DNA from: a virus
Reading direction: 5' to 3' (one strand)
DNA length: 64,000 nt
IMG/VR virus record: IMGVR_UViG_3300035113_000078
Coordinates: 1 to 64,000 of that record
The notes beneath the pieces were generated by a model, which made no database searches, was not told the DNA's origin, and saw only the letters and a program-made list of their open reading frames with translations. Below, piece after piece: positions 25,500-36,660 of the stretch. The position numbers and the translations under genes were made by a program. Positions within the stretch are counted from its first letter, which is position 1; the number at the start of each line of letters is the position of its first letter.

Positions 25500-25795
25500 T
25501 GGCCCGCCCGGAACGCATGGTGCTCGAGGTCCCGTCCGCGCCCGGGACTGGCAAGGCCGAGAACGTGTTCCGGCTTCGCGACAAGACCGTGCAGATCTCC
25601 GGGCCGTTCGCCGGCTCCCTGCAGCTCGAGGGCTCGATCGACGGGGAGGACTTCGAGCCGATCGGCGCACCGCTCACGGGCCCGGGCTTCGTCCTGGTAC
25701 CGATGGCAGTGGCGTTTCTGCGGATCCACACCCTCGAGCGGACCTCCGGTCTTCCGAAGGCGGTCGCGTCCGGGTTCGACTTCCGAGCGATGTGA
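25499..25795 (+). CDS. Small hypothetical structural protein
   Basis: The 98-residue protein is beta-rich (ENVFRLRDKTVQISGPFAGSLQLEGSIDGEDFEPIG). The pattern resembles small phage particle or decoration proteins in which a fluctuation term is added to a mean (SLQLEGSIDG), but I cannot name a family. It overlaps both neighbours by ATGA-type junctions, so the three small genes and the portal are coupled. Confidence 0.6.
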   Translation: MARPERMVLEVPSAPGTGKAENVFRLRDKTVQISGPFAGSLQLEGSIDGEDFEPIGAPLTGPGFVLVPMAVAFLRIHTLERTSGLPKAVASGFDFRAM

Positions 25796-26099
25796 TGGCG
25801 TCACCTCTTGCGGCGCACCACCGAGCGCTCGGCGACCTCGTCGAGCTGCGGCGCGTCACGAACCTGTCCGCGCTGGACGAGGCGGCGTGCCGCCGGGTCG
25901 AACCAGGGTCCGATGCCCCGCACTGGGATCGCCTGTACGCGTCGGCGATCTGCGAGCGCACGCATCCGCGCGTCGAGCGCGTCGCAGCGCTGTGCCCCGG
26001 CTGCGAGCTCTCGTGGGAGCGGTGGCAGGTGGCCCAGGGGTCGCCGCGGCGGCTGGCGGATCGGCGCGTGTCGTTGCCGCGGTTCGGAGGAGACGGACC

Positions 26100-26103
<4 letters not shown>
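25795..26103 (+). CDS. Small hypothetical CxxC protein
   Basis: The 102-residue protein is Arg-rich and helical with one CPGC motif near residue 70 and two more isolated Cys. It is not recognised. Its start and stop each overlap the neighbouring genes by a few bases, which supports it as a real gene in the portal operon. Confidence 0.6.
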
Positions 26104-28075
<1,972 letters not shown>

Positions 28076-28079
<4 letters not shown>

Positions 28080-29200
28080 GAGAGCGTCCCCATCATCTGC
28101 GACCGTACGTCGACACCGTTCGCGTCGTGCTCGTCTACCGCGACTTCACCGGCATCGGCGTGTCGCACGTCGGGCTTGGCGTCAGCGCGCAGTACACCGC
28201 GAAGACGCTCCGCCACCACGGCATCTGGGCCGAGGTGTGGCCAGCACAGAGCGCCCAGAAGCTGCGCGAGCGACTGCGGCTCGTCAATACGGAAGCGGAT
28301 CAGCGCGGCGAGATCCGGCCCACCCACGTCATCCTCGCGGCGCCGTGGATTCCGACCCACGAGGTCGAGCTCACCGCCGCTGAGTTTCCCGAGGTGAGCT
28401 GGGTGGTCGTCAGCCACTCGAGCGTCGGGTTCTTGGCGGCGGATCCGCACGCGATCCGCCTGCTGCGGCAGACGGCAGACCTCCAGCTGTCGACCCACAA
28501 CGTGTTCGTCGGTGGGAACTCGCCGAAGTTCACGGCCTGGGCGACGGAGGCGTGGGGCGTCAACGCGGTCTGCTTGCCAAACCTCTACAACCTCGACGAA
28601 ACATTCCCGCGTCACGACCGGCGCTGGCAGGGGGGTGCCTTGCGCCTTGGGCTGTTCGGCGCGAACCGACCGCTCAAGAACTTCCTCACTGGCGCCGCGG
28701 CCGCCGTTGTCTTGGCGCGCAGCCTCCACGTGCCCGTCGAACTGCTCCTGTCAACCGGACGGAATGAGGGCAGCGACGGGCGCGCGCTCGAGGAGATGAC
28801 CGAGAACATCGCCAACCTCAAGGTCACGAGAACCGGCTGGTTGCCCTGGGCCAGCTTTCGGAGCCTCCTGCGCACCGTCGATCTGGTGTTCCAGGTCAGC
28901 TACACCGAGACCTTCAACGTCGTCACGGCGGACGCGATCGCGGAAGGCGTCCCGGTCGTGGCGAGCGACGCGATCGACTGGGTGCCGCATTGGTGGCAAG
29001 CGCGCGCCGACGAGCCGCTCGATGCGGTTCGCGTCGCTGAGCGTCTGCTGCGCGACCCGGACGCGCCCCGCCACGGGCGTCAGGCGCTCCAGGCGTACGT
29101 CGATCGCGGCGTGGTCGCCTGGTGGCGCTTCCTCTGCCCGCAGCTCGCGACCATGGCGCGCGCCGAACCGCCGGCGCGCGCCACATCGGACCCCATATGA
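28076..29200 (+). CDS. GT-B fold glycosyltransferase in the head operon
   Basis: The 374-residue protein reads as a GT4-like glycosyltransferase: an N-terminal Rossmann-type half, then LGLFGANRPLKNFLTGAAAAV (donor-domain start), VTRTGWLPWASFRSLL, and VSYTETFNVVTADAIAEGVPVVAS, which carries the typical E-x7-E like region around the donor sugar. It has ATGA overlaps with portal and MuF-like genes, so it belongs to the operon. Possible targets are the virion (decorating capsid or tail), phage DNA bases, or host surface sugars; the sequence does not decide. A glycosyltransferase between portal and minor head genes is unusual. Confidence 0.8.
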
Positions 29201-30252
29201 ACGACGGCCTCTACCGCGCGGCGATCGACGCGGCAGACGAGCTCCTTTGCGACGTCTATCGGCTCGATGTCGCCAAGGCGCTCGATCCGCTCGACCCGCG
29301 CGATTTCCTCGTCATCGTGGGACGGCTGGCCCGGGCGCTCACCAGCGTGTCGCGCGAGGCGGAGGCGGGCGCGTTGCGCAAGGCGCTCGCGACGCTCGAT
29401 GTCGACTGGCCCCGCCTGTCGGTCCACGCGCGGGACGAGGTCCTCCGCGCAGCGCGGCACGCAGTCGCCGGCGTCGCGGACCAGGTCCTGCCGCGGGTGG
29501 AGCAGGTGTTCGAGCTCGAGGCCAAGAACGTCGTCGATCGATCACGGCGTGCGACCGTGCGGCAGTTCGGGCTCCGGATCGCCGCCGACACCACGAGGAC
29601 CGATACGCGGATCGCTGCGTTCGTGCGCAAGAGCGAGGCGAACTTCATCCGGGACGAGTACGGCCGTCGCCGCGACGAGCTCGGCCTGCGCGCGCGAGAT
29701 ATCGTGGCGGCCGGGCTCGAGCAGGGGCTCGGCCGGGACGACATTGTCGCGGACCTGTCGGCGCAGCTCGCACCGGTCGTGAGCCGTGGCAAGCCGTACT
29801 GGGACGTCGTCGCGACGAGCTTCGCCAACCGAGGCCGAACCTACACGCAGCTGGCCGCGTTCGACGAGGCCGACGTCGACCACTTTCGTTTCGAAGCGGT
29901 GCTGGACCAGGTCACCAGCGAGGTGTGCCGGTTCATGCATGGCCGCGAGTTCAGCGTAGAGCGGGCAAGGCAGCGCTTCGACGAGGTCGAGCAGGCCGAC
30001 GACGCGGAGGCAGTGACCAACCTGCAGCCATGGATGCGCGTCGGCGCCGACGATGCCGGGAACCAGGTCTTGTACTACGAGCGGGCGGGGCGGCGCCGCA
30101 TGGTCGCCCGTGTCGACGAGTCGTCGGTGGGGAGCTCGGACCGCGTCGGTCGCTACTCTCGCGCGCTGTCGACCGACGAACTTGAGGCCGCGGGCGTGAC
30201 CGTCCCGCCGCTGCACGGTCGCTGTCGCTCAACCATCGTGGTGGTGGACTAG
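29197..30252 (+). CDS. MuF/SPP1 gp7-like minor head protein
   Basis: The 351-residue protein is helical at the N terminus. It ends with the diagnostic MuF segment: LDQVTSEVCRFMHGREFSVERA, then VTVPPLHGRCRSTIVVVD, with the conserved Cys and His pairs. Family members associate with the portal inside the head and some are ejected with the DNA. No C-terminal toxin domain is appended; the protein ends right after the MuF motif. It overlaps the glycosyltransferase stop. Confidence 0.85.
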   Translation: MNDGLYRAAIDAADELLCDVYRLDVAKALDPLDPRDFLVIVGRLARALTSVSREAEAGALRKALATLDVDWPRLSVHARDEVLRAARHAVAGVADQVLPRVEQVFELEAKNVVDRSRRATVRQFGLRIAADTTRTDTRIAAFVRKSEANFIRDEYGRRRDELGLRARDIVAAGLEQGLGRDDIVADLSAQLAPVVSRGKPYWDVVATSFANRGRTYTQLAAFDEADVDHFRFEAVLDQVTSEVCRFMHGREFSVERARQRFDEVEQADDAEAVTNLQPWMRVGADDAGNQVLYYERAGRRRMVARVDESSVGSSDRVGRYSRALSTDELEAAGVTVPPLHGRCRSTIVVVD

Positions 30253-30254
30253 CC

Positions 30255-30548
30255 ATGCCGCGCGACTTCCTCTCGCTCATCGAGAGCGAGCAGCTCGAGC
30301 AAGCCCTGCTCGGCATCGAGCACGCGGTCACGCGCAGCTTCGAGGCCGATGGCACGCGGGTGACCGGGGCTGAGGTCCGGCACCGATTCGCGATCTGCGA
30401 GCGGCTCGTCCGCCAGCTACGCGGTGACCTGCGCTGGGGCCTCGTTCGGGTGATCGACCACCTGCCGCATTACCTCCGCTACGAGCTCGATGGCCAGGCC
30501 TGGGAGCCCGATCGGCGGACCTGCTGGATGCCCGAGGACGGATCGTAA
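30255..30548 (+). CDS. Small hypothetical protein
   Basis: The 97-residue helical protein starts two bases after the MuF-like stop. It is mixed charged (SEQLEQALLGIEHAVTRSFE, ICERLVRQLRGDL) and not recognised. Tight spacing on both sides supports it as an operon gene. Confidence 0.6.
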   Translation: MPRDFLSLIESEQLEQALLGIEHAVTRSFEADGTRVTGAEVRHRFAICERLVRQLRGDLRWGLVRVIDHLPHYLRYELDGQAWEPDRRTCWMPEDGS

Positions 30549-30564
30549 CGACAAGGAGCTGTCT

Positions 30565-31299
30565 ATGACGAAGACAACGAAGCTGGACACCATCGCCACG
30601 CGGCTCGAAGAGGTCGTGGGGCTCTTGCGGGGCGATGCAAGACCGACCGCGAAGCGGATGCCGCTGAACGAGTTCATGAGCTTCGCGCTCGCCGAGATCC
30701 AGAAGGCTGCCAAGGACAAGCCCGAGGTCGCCAAGCGCCGGCTCGCGACGCTGAAGCGCAACGTGGATGAGGTGATTGCCGCGATCGCCAAGCTCGCCGC
30801 CGAGGATACTGAGAGCGAGGACATCGACGTCGAGGTCACGACCGCGTTCGCGCCGACCAAGGCCGACGGCGACACGCCGATGGAGGATCTGTCGACGGCG
30901 AGCGAGCAGAGCTCCACGGACGTGCCGCTGGACCGGGTGTCGTCGGCGAGCGGTGACTCGGCCTTCGCGGAGAACCTCAACCAGGTCGCCAAGGCTCTCG
31001 AGAAACTCAAGGCCGATCTTGGAGTATCGGACGACACCAAGACGCGGGCGCGGGCGACCAAGAATGCTTCTGAGGGCAACGAGCGCGGACGCAGCGGAGA
31101 CGCACGCCGTGGTGGCGATCGCGGCGACGGCGAAGATCGCGACTGGGGCGATGGTCGTGAGACCGCCGGTGATCGCGACGGCGATGGCTGGCCGATGGAT
31201 CTCGCCACCGACGCGTTTCTGAAGGGCGCCGACAAGGATGACGCCACGCCGCTGTGGGGGTACGACCCCGACGAGGTCGCATCTCCGAAGGCCAGGTGA
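30565..31299 (+). CDS. Hypothetical acidic helical protein
   Basis: The 244-residue protein has a basic helical N-terminal third (MTKTTKLDTIATRLEEVVGLLRG; AKRRLATLKRNVDEVIAAIAKLA), a Ser/Thr/Asp-rich middle, and a highly charged Gly/Asp/Arg region near 180-215. This resembles an internal or scaffold-type head protein but is not recognised. AAGGAG lies four to nine bases before ATG 30565, favouring it over upstream GTG/ATG options. Confidence 0.6.
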   Translation: MTKTTKLDTIATRLEEVVGLLRGDARPTAKRMPLNEFMSFALAEIQKAAKDKPEVAKRRLATLKRNVDEVIAAIAKLAAEDTESEDIDVEVTTAFAPTKADGDTPMEDLSTASEQSSTDVPLDRVSSASGDSAFAENLNQVAKALEKLKADLGVSDDTKTRARATKNASEGNERGRSGDARRGGDRGDGEDRDWGDGRETAGDRDGDGWPMDLATDAFLKGADKDDATPLWGYDPDEVASPKAR

Positions 31300-31302
31300 C
31301 CT

Positions 31303-33318
31303 GTGAGAACGGCAACGCCGAGTTCACCCGCGGACGGGGCGCTCCGACGCGCAGCCGCGTTCCTGCGTGTCGTGCAGCCGGACCCCGAGGCGGCGGAGTT
31401 GCCGCGAACGGCGCGGCCGTCGCGATCGGACGGCGGCCCGATTGGGCGCGACGACGGGCGGCAGATGCAGCTGCCGAACGTTGCGCTGGATGCGCCGGTC
31501 GCCGGACCGGGACAGGCAGTCACCGCCGAGCCATCGAGGGGCGAGGGAGTAGAAGCCGTCGAGAAGACGATCTGGGGCTCGCCGGCGGGGAAGAAGCACC
31601 TCGCACCGCGGCTCGTGAAGCTCATCCCGCCGCACAAGACCTACGTCGAGCCGTTCGCCGGCAGCGGGGCGGTGTTCTTCGCCAAGTCGCCATCCGACAA
31701 GGAGATCCTCGGCGACGCCGATCCGGAGATCGCCTTCGCGTACAAGGCGCTCTCGACGCTGAGCGATGGCGACCTTGCCGCGCTCAAGAAGAAGGACTGG
31801 ACCGGACGCCGGACGCTGTACCGCGCAATGCAGGAGGCGAAGCCGAAGAGCAAGGTCGACAAGCTGTACCGCTTCCTCTACCTGTCGCACTTCGCGTACG
31901 GGAAGCTTCGCGGCAAGAGCTACAACCCCAACGCCGAGGGCATCGGCGCGCGCACGATCGATCGAATCGAGAAGTATCGGGACCGGCTGCGCAACGTGAC
32001 CGTTCGCTCCGCGCACTACGCCGACGTGGTGAAGGAGTTCGACGGCAAGGACACCTTCTTCTTCTTGGACCCGCCGTACCCCGGGCACAACGTCGAGGTC
32101 GGCGAGGACCGCTTCGACGAGGTCGAGTTTCGCAAGATCCTGGACGGCATCAAAGGCAAGTTCCTCGTCACCTACGGCACCCGCGGCAAGCTCGACACCA
32201 GCGGCTTCCAGGTCCGGACCGTCCGAACGCGGCGCACGATCTCCTCGATGCGCGGCGTTGGCGGCCCCAAGACGCTGCCACAGCTGCTGATCGCGAACTA
32301 CGCCATCACCAAGAAGTCCCTCGGACCGTACGAGCTGGACGAGGTCGAGGCGTCGTTCGAACTGCCGGCCGACGTCGCAGCGGACCTCGACCTAGCCTGC
32401 GTCCTCGCGAAGGCACTGGCGAGCGAGGTCGGTGAGCCATTGATCGTCGCGCTCGCGAATGCGCTGGACCGTTTCGACGGTGCCAGCGAGGAACGAGCCA
32501 TGGCGCTGGCGAGAAAACTGCTGCCGCTGAGCGCGCGGATCGCGCCAGCGATCGAGACGGCGATCCCGGATGTCGTGGCCGCCCTCGAGGCCGCGACACC
32601 AGCGATCGGCGAGCTGGCGAAGGTACAATGGAGCCGGGCGTACATCAACGACTTGCCGGATGACGCGTTCCTCTACATTGAGCCGGGCGGCGCACGAGAC
32701 GACGACGGGAAGACGGCTCCCCGAAGCCTGCGTCACTTCCCGTACCGCAACCAAACAGGCGATCTCGACGTGCCGCATCTGCAGAACGCGATCGACCGCA
32801 TCCCGCAGAGCACGGTGGAGGGGCTCACAGCCGACGCGAAGGCCAAGCTGCAGGATCGAGCTCGGCGGCTCATCGAGGAGGCTCAGGCCGCCGTCGCGAA
32901 GGCGGGCGACAGCAACGCTGCTCAGGCGCCCTTGGCCACCATGTTGGTTTCGGTCCTCGAGAAGCGCATCCCTCTGCTCAAGACTGGCGAGGAGCGTTAC
33001 GTGCTCGGCGTGGTGCTCGAGCCGGAGACGGTCGACGCCCAAGACGACATCTACTCTGCGGCGGAGGTTCGCGATGCAGCCCACCGCTTCATGGAGCAGC
33101 ACCAGAACATCGGGCTGATGCACCGCGGACTCGTCAACGGCCGCGTGAAGATCTTAGAGTCGTACCTGGCTCCGACGTCGTTCCCGCTTGACGGAGCACA
33201 AGTTCGCAAGGGCACGTGGCTGCTTGCCGTGCGCATCCTCGACGACGAGCTATGGGCACAGATCAAGAGCGGTGAGCTGACCGGGCTCAGCATCGGTGGC
33301 AGCGCGCGTCGGGATTAG
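31303..33318 (+). CDS. DNA adenine methylase fused to XkdF-like prohead protease
   Basis: The 671-residue protein holds two enzymes. Residues about 88-330 are a D12-class N6-adenine methylase: EKTIWGSPAGKK, VEPFAGSGAVFF near 114, and the catalytic DPPYPGH near 256. Residues about 440-545 match the helper region often ahead of prohead proteases (RAYINDLPDDAFLYI, LRHFPYRNQTGDLDVPHLQNAI). Residues 547-671 are an XkdF-like protease (EKRIPLLKTGEERYVLGVVLEPE, IGLMHRGL with the likely catalytic His, GELTGLSIGG with the likely Ser). It would methylate DNA and mature the head. The first 85 residues are disordered. The fusion is uninterrupted in one frame. Confidence 0.85.
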   Translation: MRTATPSSPADGALRRAAAFLRVVQPDPEAAELPRTARPSRSDGGPIGRDDGRQMQLPNVALDAPVAGPGQAVTAEPSRGEGVEAVEKTIWGSPAGKKHLAPRLVKLIPPHKTYVEPFAGSGAVFFAKSPSDKEILGDADPEIAFAYKALSTLSDGDLAALKKKDWTGRRTLYRAMQEAKPKSKVDKLYRFLYLSHFAYGKLRGKSYNPNAEGIGARTIDRIEKYRDRLRNVTVRSAHYADVVKEFDGKDTFFFLDPPYPGHNVEVGEDRFDEVEFRKILDGIKGKFLVTYGTRGKLDTSGFQVRTVRTRRTISSMRGVGGPKTLPQLLIANYAITKKSLGPYELDEVEASFELPADVAADLDLACVLAKALASEVGEPLIVALANALDRFDGASEERAMALARKLLPLSARIAPAIETAIPDVVAALEAATPAIGELAKVQWSRAYINDLPDDAFLYIEPGGARDDDGKTAPRSLRHFPYRNQTGDLDVPHLQNAIDRIPQSTVEGLTADAKAKLQDRARRLIEEAQAAVAKAGDSNAAQAPLATMLVSVLEKRIPLLKTGEERYVLGVVLEPETVDAQDDIYSAAEVRDAAHRFMEQHQNIGLMHRGLVNGRVKILESYLAPTSFPLDGAQVRKGTWLLAVRILDDELWAQIKSGELTGLSIGGSARRD

Positions 33319-33319
33319 A

Positions 33320-33362
33320 CCGCGTAGGGCCGGGCGCCCCGGCCGGGGATCTGCCTACGCGG
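33320..33362 (+). terminator. Terminator-like hairpin after the protease gene
   Basis: CCGCGTAGG at 33320-33328 pairs exactly with CCTACGCGG at 33354-33362, with a further GCC/GGC-rich fold inside. It lies right after the stop at 33318. Only a weak T run follows. It most likely ends the portal-protease transcript. Confidence 0.55.
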
Positions 33363-33469
33363 ACTGTTGTGCTCCGACACGGGATCACCGAGCGGTCGTT
33401 ACGATAGATGATCGGCGCAGCGTCTATTCGTGATGCGACCTCTCCAGCGTTCGGAAAACAGCTGCACTT

Positions 33470-34312
33470 CTAGATCCAGTATGACGCGTTGAGGTTATCA
33501 AACGGTTGCGCAACCCTTCGCGATTGATAGAACGCGTTACAAACTTCCGCGAAGGCACGGTTACGGCTTCTGAGCTCGGCGACTTCCACCCGGCCTCGCT
33601 CCTGCAGCGTCACCAGGCGTGAGCGGTCCCGGATGTCGATCTCCTTCGCCTGAATCGTCCCCGTTAGCCGCAGTAGCCGTTCGTACTCATCCTTTTCGAT
33701 CGGCTGCTCATGCTCGATGCCATCGACGATGGTGACCCGGAAATAGAGGGTGGGCTCACCGGCCGCGGATTGTACCTTCCATCCTTCCGGGCTGGGTTCG
33801 GTCCGCACCGCGACGATGGACAGGCGGTGGCCGTCATGGATCATGACTCCGATCGACTTGTTCCAGTAGCGGATCTCAGAAATCGGACTAGTGTAGGAGT
33901 TGCTCTTGATGCTCCTCTCTTCCCAATACTTCTTTCCGGACTGAAGCAAGCGCTCCGCAAAGGCGTTGCGCTGCTCTTCGGAAAATCTGTCTCCTTCGGG
34001 AACAAGACATTCCGTTTCGTGGATCAGCCGGCTTGTATATCTCAAGAGATTATGGATCGCAAACGACAGTGTCTCGAAGTCCTCATTGGTAACGAGGGCC
34101 CACTTCTGGTACGGGGTGCCGCGGGAGGAGTTCTGGAGGAATGGCTCGTCCAAGGCCACGGTGAGATAGTGCTCCAAGGCGTAGTGGTAGTGGTTGATGA
34201 CGTCGACCTGCATCATGTAGACGGCGGCCGGCAACGGGACCACGGCGAGACCTTTGGCGTACCGGGTCAGGGCGTGGATGGCATCGTCGAAGATGAAGGC
34301 GAGGTTGAGCAT
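33470..34312 (-). CDS. Unknown cargo protein at the portal/head junction
   Basis: The 280-residue protein is not recognised. It begins MLNLAFIFDDAIHALTRYAKG and is mixed alpha/beta with many aromatic residues, no signal peptide and no membrane span. It is transcribed against the structural genes and is visibly less GC-rich than they are, so it is probably acquired cargo. ATG 34312 is preferred; the frame extends to 34531 but that part is Arg/Ser-rich and unlike a protein start. It sits between the end of the portal module and the head-module promoter. Confidence 0.6.
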   Translation of the reverse strand: MLNLAFIFDDAIHALTRYAKGLAVVPLPAAVYMMQVDVINHYHYALEHYLTVALDEPFLQNSSRGTPYQKWALVTNEDFETLSFAIHNLLRYTSRLIHETECLVPEGDRFSEEQRNAFAERLLQSGKKYWEERSIKSNSYTSPISEIRYWNKSIGVMIHDGHRLSIVAVRTEPSPEGWKVQSAAGEPTLYFRVTIVDGIEHEQPIEKDEYERLLRLTGTIQAKEIDIRDRSRLVTLQERGRVEVAELRSRNRAFAEVCNAFYQSRRVAQPFDNLNASYWI

Positions 34313-34562
34313 GGTGATGTCCGATCGTGGTTGAAGGTGAATTGGCGACGCTCGAGTGATCACTACGCGGCTCCTTTCCGCAATGCAACGGTTGCAAGCG
34401 CGTCCTCGTGATCGCGCTCGGCATCGAGGCGGTGACCGATCGTCGAGCTCGATGTCCTCGCTCCCGCCGCTTGGCCGCCGCGCGATCTGGCTGTGCCGAT
34501 TGACGCCGGCGACTACCGTGAAGGTGGTCAAAAGGTTACCTCGGATCCCGTCGAGGATCTGA

Positions 34563-35230
34563 ATGGTGTCCGCGTCGCAGCGACGACGCGAGGAGCCCGA
34601 CGATGACCACGACCACGACGATCGCTGTGCCGACGAGCTGCGCGGCGCTATGCACCCGTTGGCGGAACTGACCCAGCGTCTCGACGACGAGCTCGCCCAG
34701 GCCGGGAACGGCGCGGCGATCGACTACGGCACGCACGAGCAGCGCGTGGCCGATGCGCTCGTCGAGGTCGAGCGTGGGCTGCATGCCCAGGTTCTGTCGC
34801 GGCTCGACATCGACGTTCCGGTGATCCGGGTGTGGGGTGACGAGTATCGGGGATCGGCCGGTGCGAGAGCGACTACACACGCTCGCGGGGACGGTGCGTG
34901 TGATGGACGGTGTACCGGAAGACCGGGCGCAACGGCGACACGCTCGATCCGGCGAGCGTGCGCGCAGGCGTCGCCGCCGACGGCTGGCTGCCGCACACGG
35001 CGCGCGCGATGGCATACCTGCTCGCGCAAGGGACGTCGCTCGAAGCGGAGGCGACCGGGCGCGAGCTGGCGCGGCTACCGTACTCGCGGTCGAGCTTCGA
35101 GCGCGCCGGTCACGAGGTCGGGAGGCTGTACCGGCGGGCGCAGGCGCGGATCGAGGAAGTGCTGATCCAGGAGTACGCAAGACCCACAGGCGGCATGGCT
35201 CGGAACGGCTCCGACGAGGATTGGAGGCGT
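34563..35230 (+). pseudogene. ISKra4-family transposase remnant
   Basis: Three successive frames together read as the front part of an ISKra4-type transposase. First come LDIDVPVIRVWGDEYR (34563-34860), then LHTLAGTVRVMDGV (about 34865-34915), then YRKTGRNGDTLDPASVRAG, DGWLPHTARAMAYLLAQGTS and ELARLPYSRSSFERAGHEVG (34913-35165). At least two frameshifts separate them, and the C-terminal half of the transposase is absent. It is a dead, truncated insertion sequence. Its end lies about 50-100 bases before the head-module promoter. Terminal inverted repeats were not found. Confidence 0.75.
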
Positions 35231-35281
35231 AGTGCCGGATTATGCAATGAAGTAAATATATTAGAATCACACCCGACTCAC

Positions 35282-35310
35282 TTGACATCACTGTGGAAGT
35301 TCCATAGGAT
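35282..35310 (+). promoter_or_regulatory. Late promoter copy A (head module) with palindromic spacer
   Basis: TTGACA (35282-35287), exactly 17 bases, then TAGGAT (35305-35310). The spacer ends with TGGAA-G-TTCCA (35294-35304), a perfect inverted repeat placed between the two boxes where a bound protein would block or remodel RNA polymerase. The same layout and palindrome recur at 43485 and 56086. The predicted transcript starts near 35317 and runs into the hairpin leader of the head operon. Confidence 0.8.
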
Positions 35311-35324
35311 CAAAACACTCACAA

Positions 35325-35389
35325 GACCATAGGGGTCGTTGAAGTTCTTCAAGCCCCGGCACGGACCAAGGTCCTTGCCGGGGCTTTTT
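35325..35389 (+). terminator. Leader element copy 2: switch-like hairpins and terminator
   Basis: GACC (35325-35328) can pair with GGTC (35334-35337). TTGAA (35339-35343) pairs with TTCAA (35348-35352). AGCCCCGGCA (35352-35361) pairs with TGCCGGGGCT (35376-35385), with an inner GGACC-AA-GGTCC, followed by TTTTT. The last is a strong intrinsic terminator lying between promoter A and ATG 35405, so the head operon would be silent unless termination is overcome. The small hairpin overlaps the terminator's base, so the two cannot fully form together. Confidence 0.8.
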
Positions 35390-35404
35390 GCGTTCCGAGG
35401 AGCC

Positions 35405-36652
35405 ATGGCAGACGACGGCAGCACCACGAAGCAGGCAGCCACCGAGGGCGAGTCGGGGGTGCACCGTCTGCGCGACATCGTGGTGGAGGAGGTGTCGCTG
35501 GTGGACCGGGCAGCCAACAAGCGCCGATTCCTTCTTGTGAAAAGGAGCAGCCAGATGGCGGACGATGGCAAGCCAAAGAGCGGTGGCACCTCGCAAGAGG
35601 GCCGAACGGGTGCGACGGCCGGCGCGGGCGCCAGGAAACCGCGGCTCAAGCCCGACGAGAACGTCGACAAGGCGCGTCCACGCGTCATGCGTGCTGCGTC
35701 CGATGACGATGACGAGGAGGAGGAGGAGACCGATGCCAAGAGGGCTCGCGGGCGTGATTCCTCGGAAGATGACGACGAGGAAGACGAGGAGGAGGCTTCG
35801 AAGGCCACGTCGGAGGATGACGAGGAGGGAGAAGAGGACGACGAGGACGACGAGGAAGACGACGAAAAAAAGACCTCGACCAAGACCAGCAAGACGAGGG
35901 CGCGTGCGAAGGCCGACGCGCGTTCGAACGACGGTGCCCGCGTGGGCACTGGCAAGGGTCGCGACGGCAAGAGCGCCCAGAAGGCCGACGACGAGCTCGT
36001 GCTGCCGGGCGCGGTGAAGAACGCCGTACTCCGCGTACTCGCGCAGGCGCTCGAGCGGCTGATGGCGGTCACCAACCAGGTCAAGGAGGCCGGCGAGCCG
36101 GACGACGGGACCGATGCCAGCGTGCCCGATGACGTGACCAGCGAGCTCGAGGACATCGGGGAGCTGCTCGAGGACGTTGGGGAACAGCTCGCCGATCCAG
36201 CGGAGAAGGCCGCCGCCAAAAGGCCGGCGGCGGCCAAGGCGCGCGCCGCGAAGGCCGGTGTCGCCAAGGCAGGCCGGCGCATGGCGAAGGATCGGCTCGA
36301 GCGGTTTCAGAAAGCGCTCGAGGCGTTGTCGGCGATCCTGAAGGAGCTCGTCGCGGCGAAAGAGGCGCCGGGCGCAATCGCCGGGGCCAGGCCGAGCCCG
36401 CAGGTCAAGCGCGACGTCGTGCCTGAGATGCGCGAGCTCGCCGCCGGCGTGAGCGAGCTGACGCGCGTCGTGAAGCGGCAGGAACAGGAGATCGTCCGCC
36501 TGCGCAAGACGCCCGGCACATCCAACGCGATTCCCATCGAGGGCGGCAGTCGCCGCCGTGAGGTTCTGGACGTCTCCTGGCCGCTCGACATGAACCGACC
36601 CATCTCGCGAGACAGCGTCGCCAAGGCGGTCTCGTTCTACGACGAGGAATAG
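35405..36652 (+). CDS. Probable scaffold-like head protein
   Basis: The 415-residue protein opens with [30 protein letters not shown] (read as segments; the [10 protein letters not shown] type box is common at the end of XkdF-like proteases and the start of phage scaffold proteins). An extremely acidic Asp/Glu stretch follows (about 95-165), then Lys/Ala-rich helices and a coiled-coil end ([25 protein letters not shown]). Position just before the capsid gene supports a scaffolding role. GAGGAG precedes ATG 35405, immediately after the leader terminator. Confidence 0.65.
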   Translation: MADDGSTTKQAATEGESGVHRLRDIVVEEVSLVDRAANKRRFLLVKRSSQMADDGKPKSGGTSQEGRTGATAGAGARKPRLKPDENVDKARPRVMRAASDDDDEEEEETDAKRARGRDSSEDDDEEDEEEASKATSEDDEEGEEDDEDDEEDDEKKTSTKTSKTRARAKADARSNDGARVGTGKGRDGKSAQKADDELVLPGAVKNAVLRVLAQALERLMAVTNQVKEAGEPDDGTDASVPDDVTSELEDIGELLEDVGEQLADPAEKAAAKRPAAAKARAAKAGVAKAGRRMAKDRLERFQKALEALSAILKELVAAKEAPGAIAGARPSPQVKRDVVPEMRELAAGVSELTRVVKRQEQEIVRLRKTPGTSNAIPIEGGSRRREVLDVSWPLDMNRPISRDSVAKAVSFYDEE

Positions 36653-36660
36653 GAGACCCC

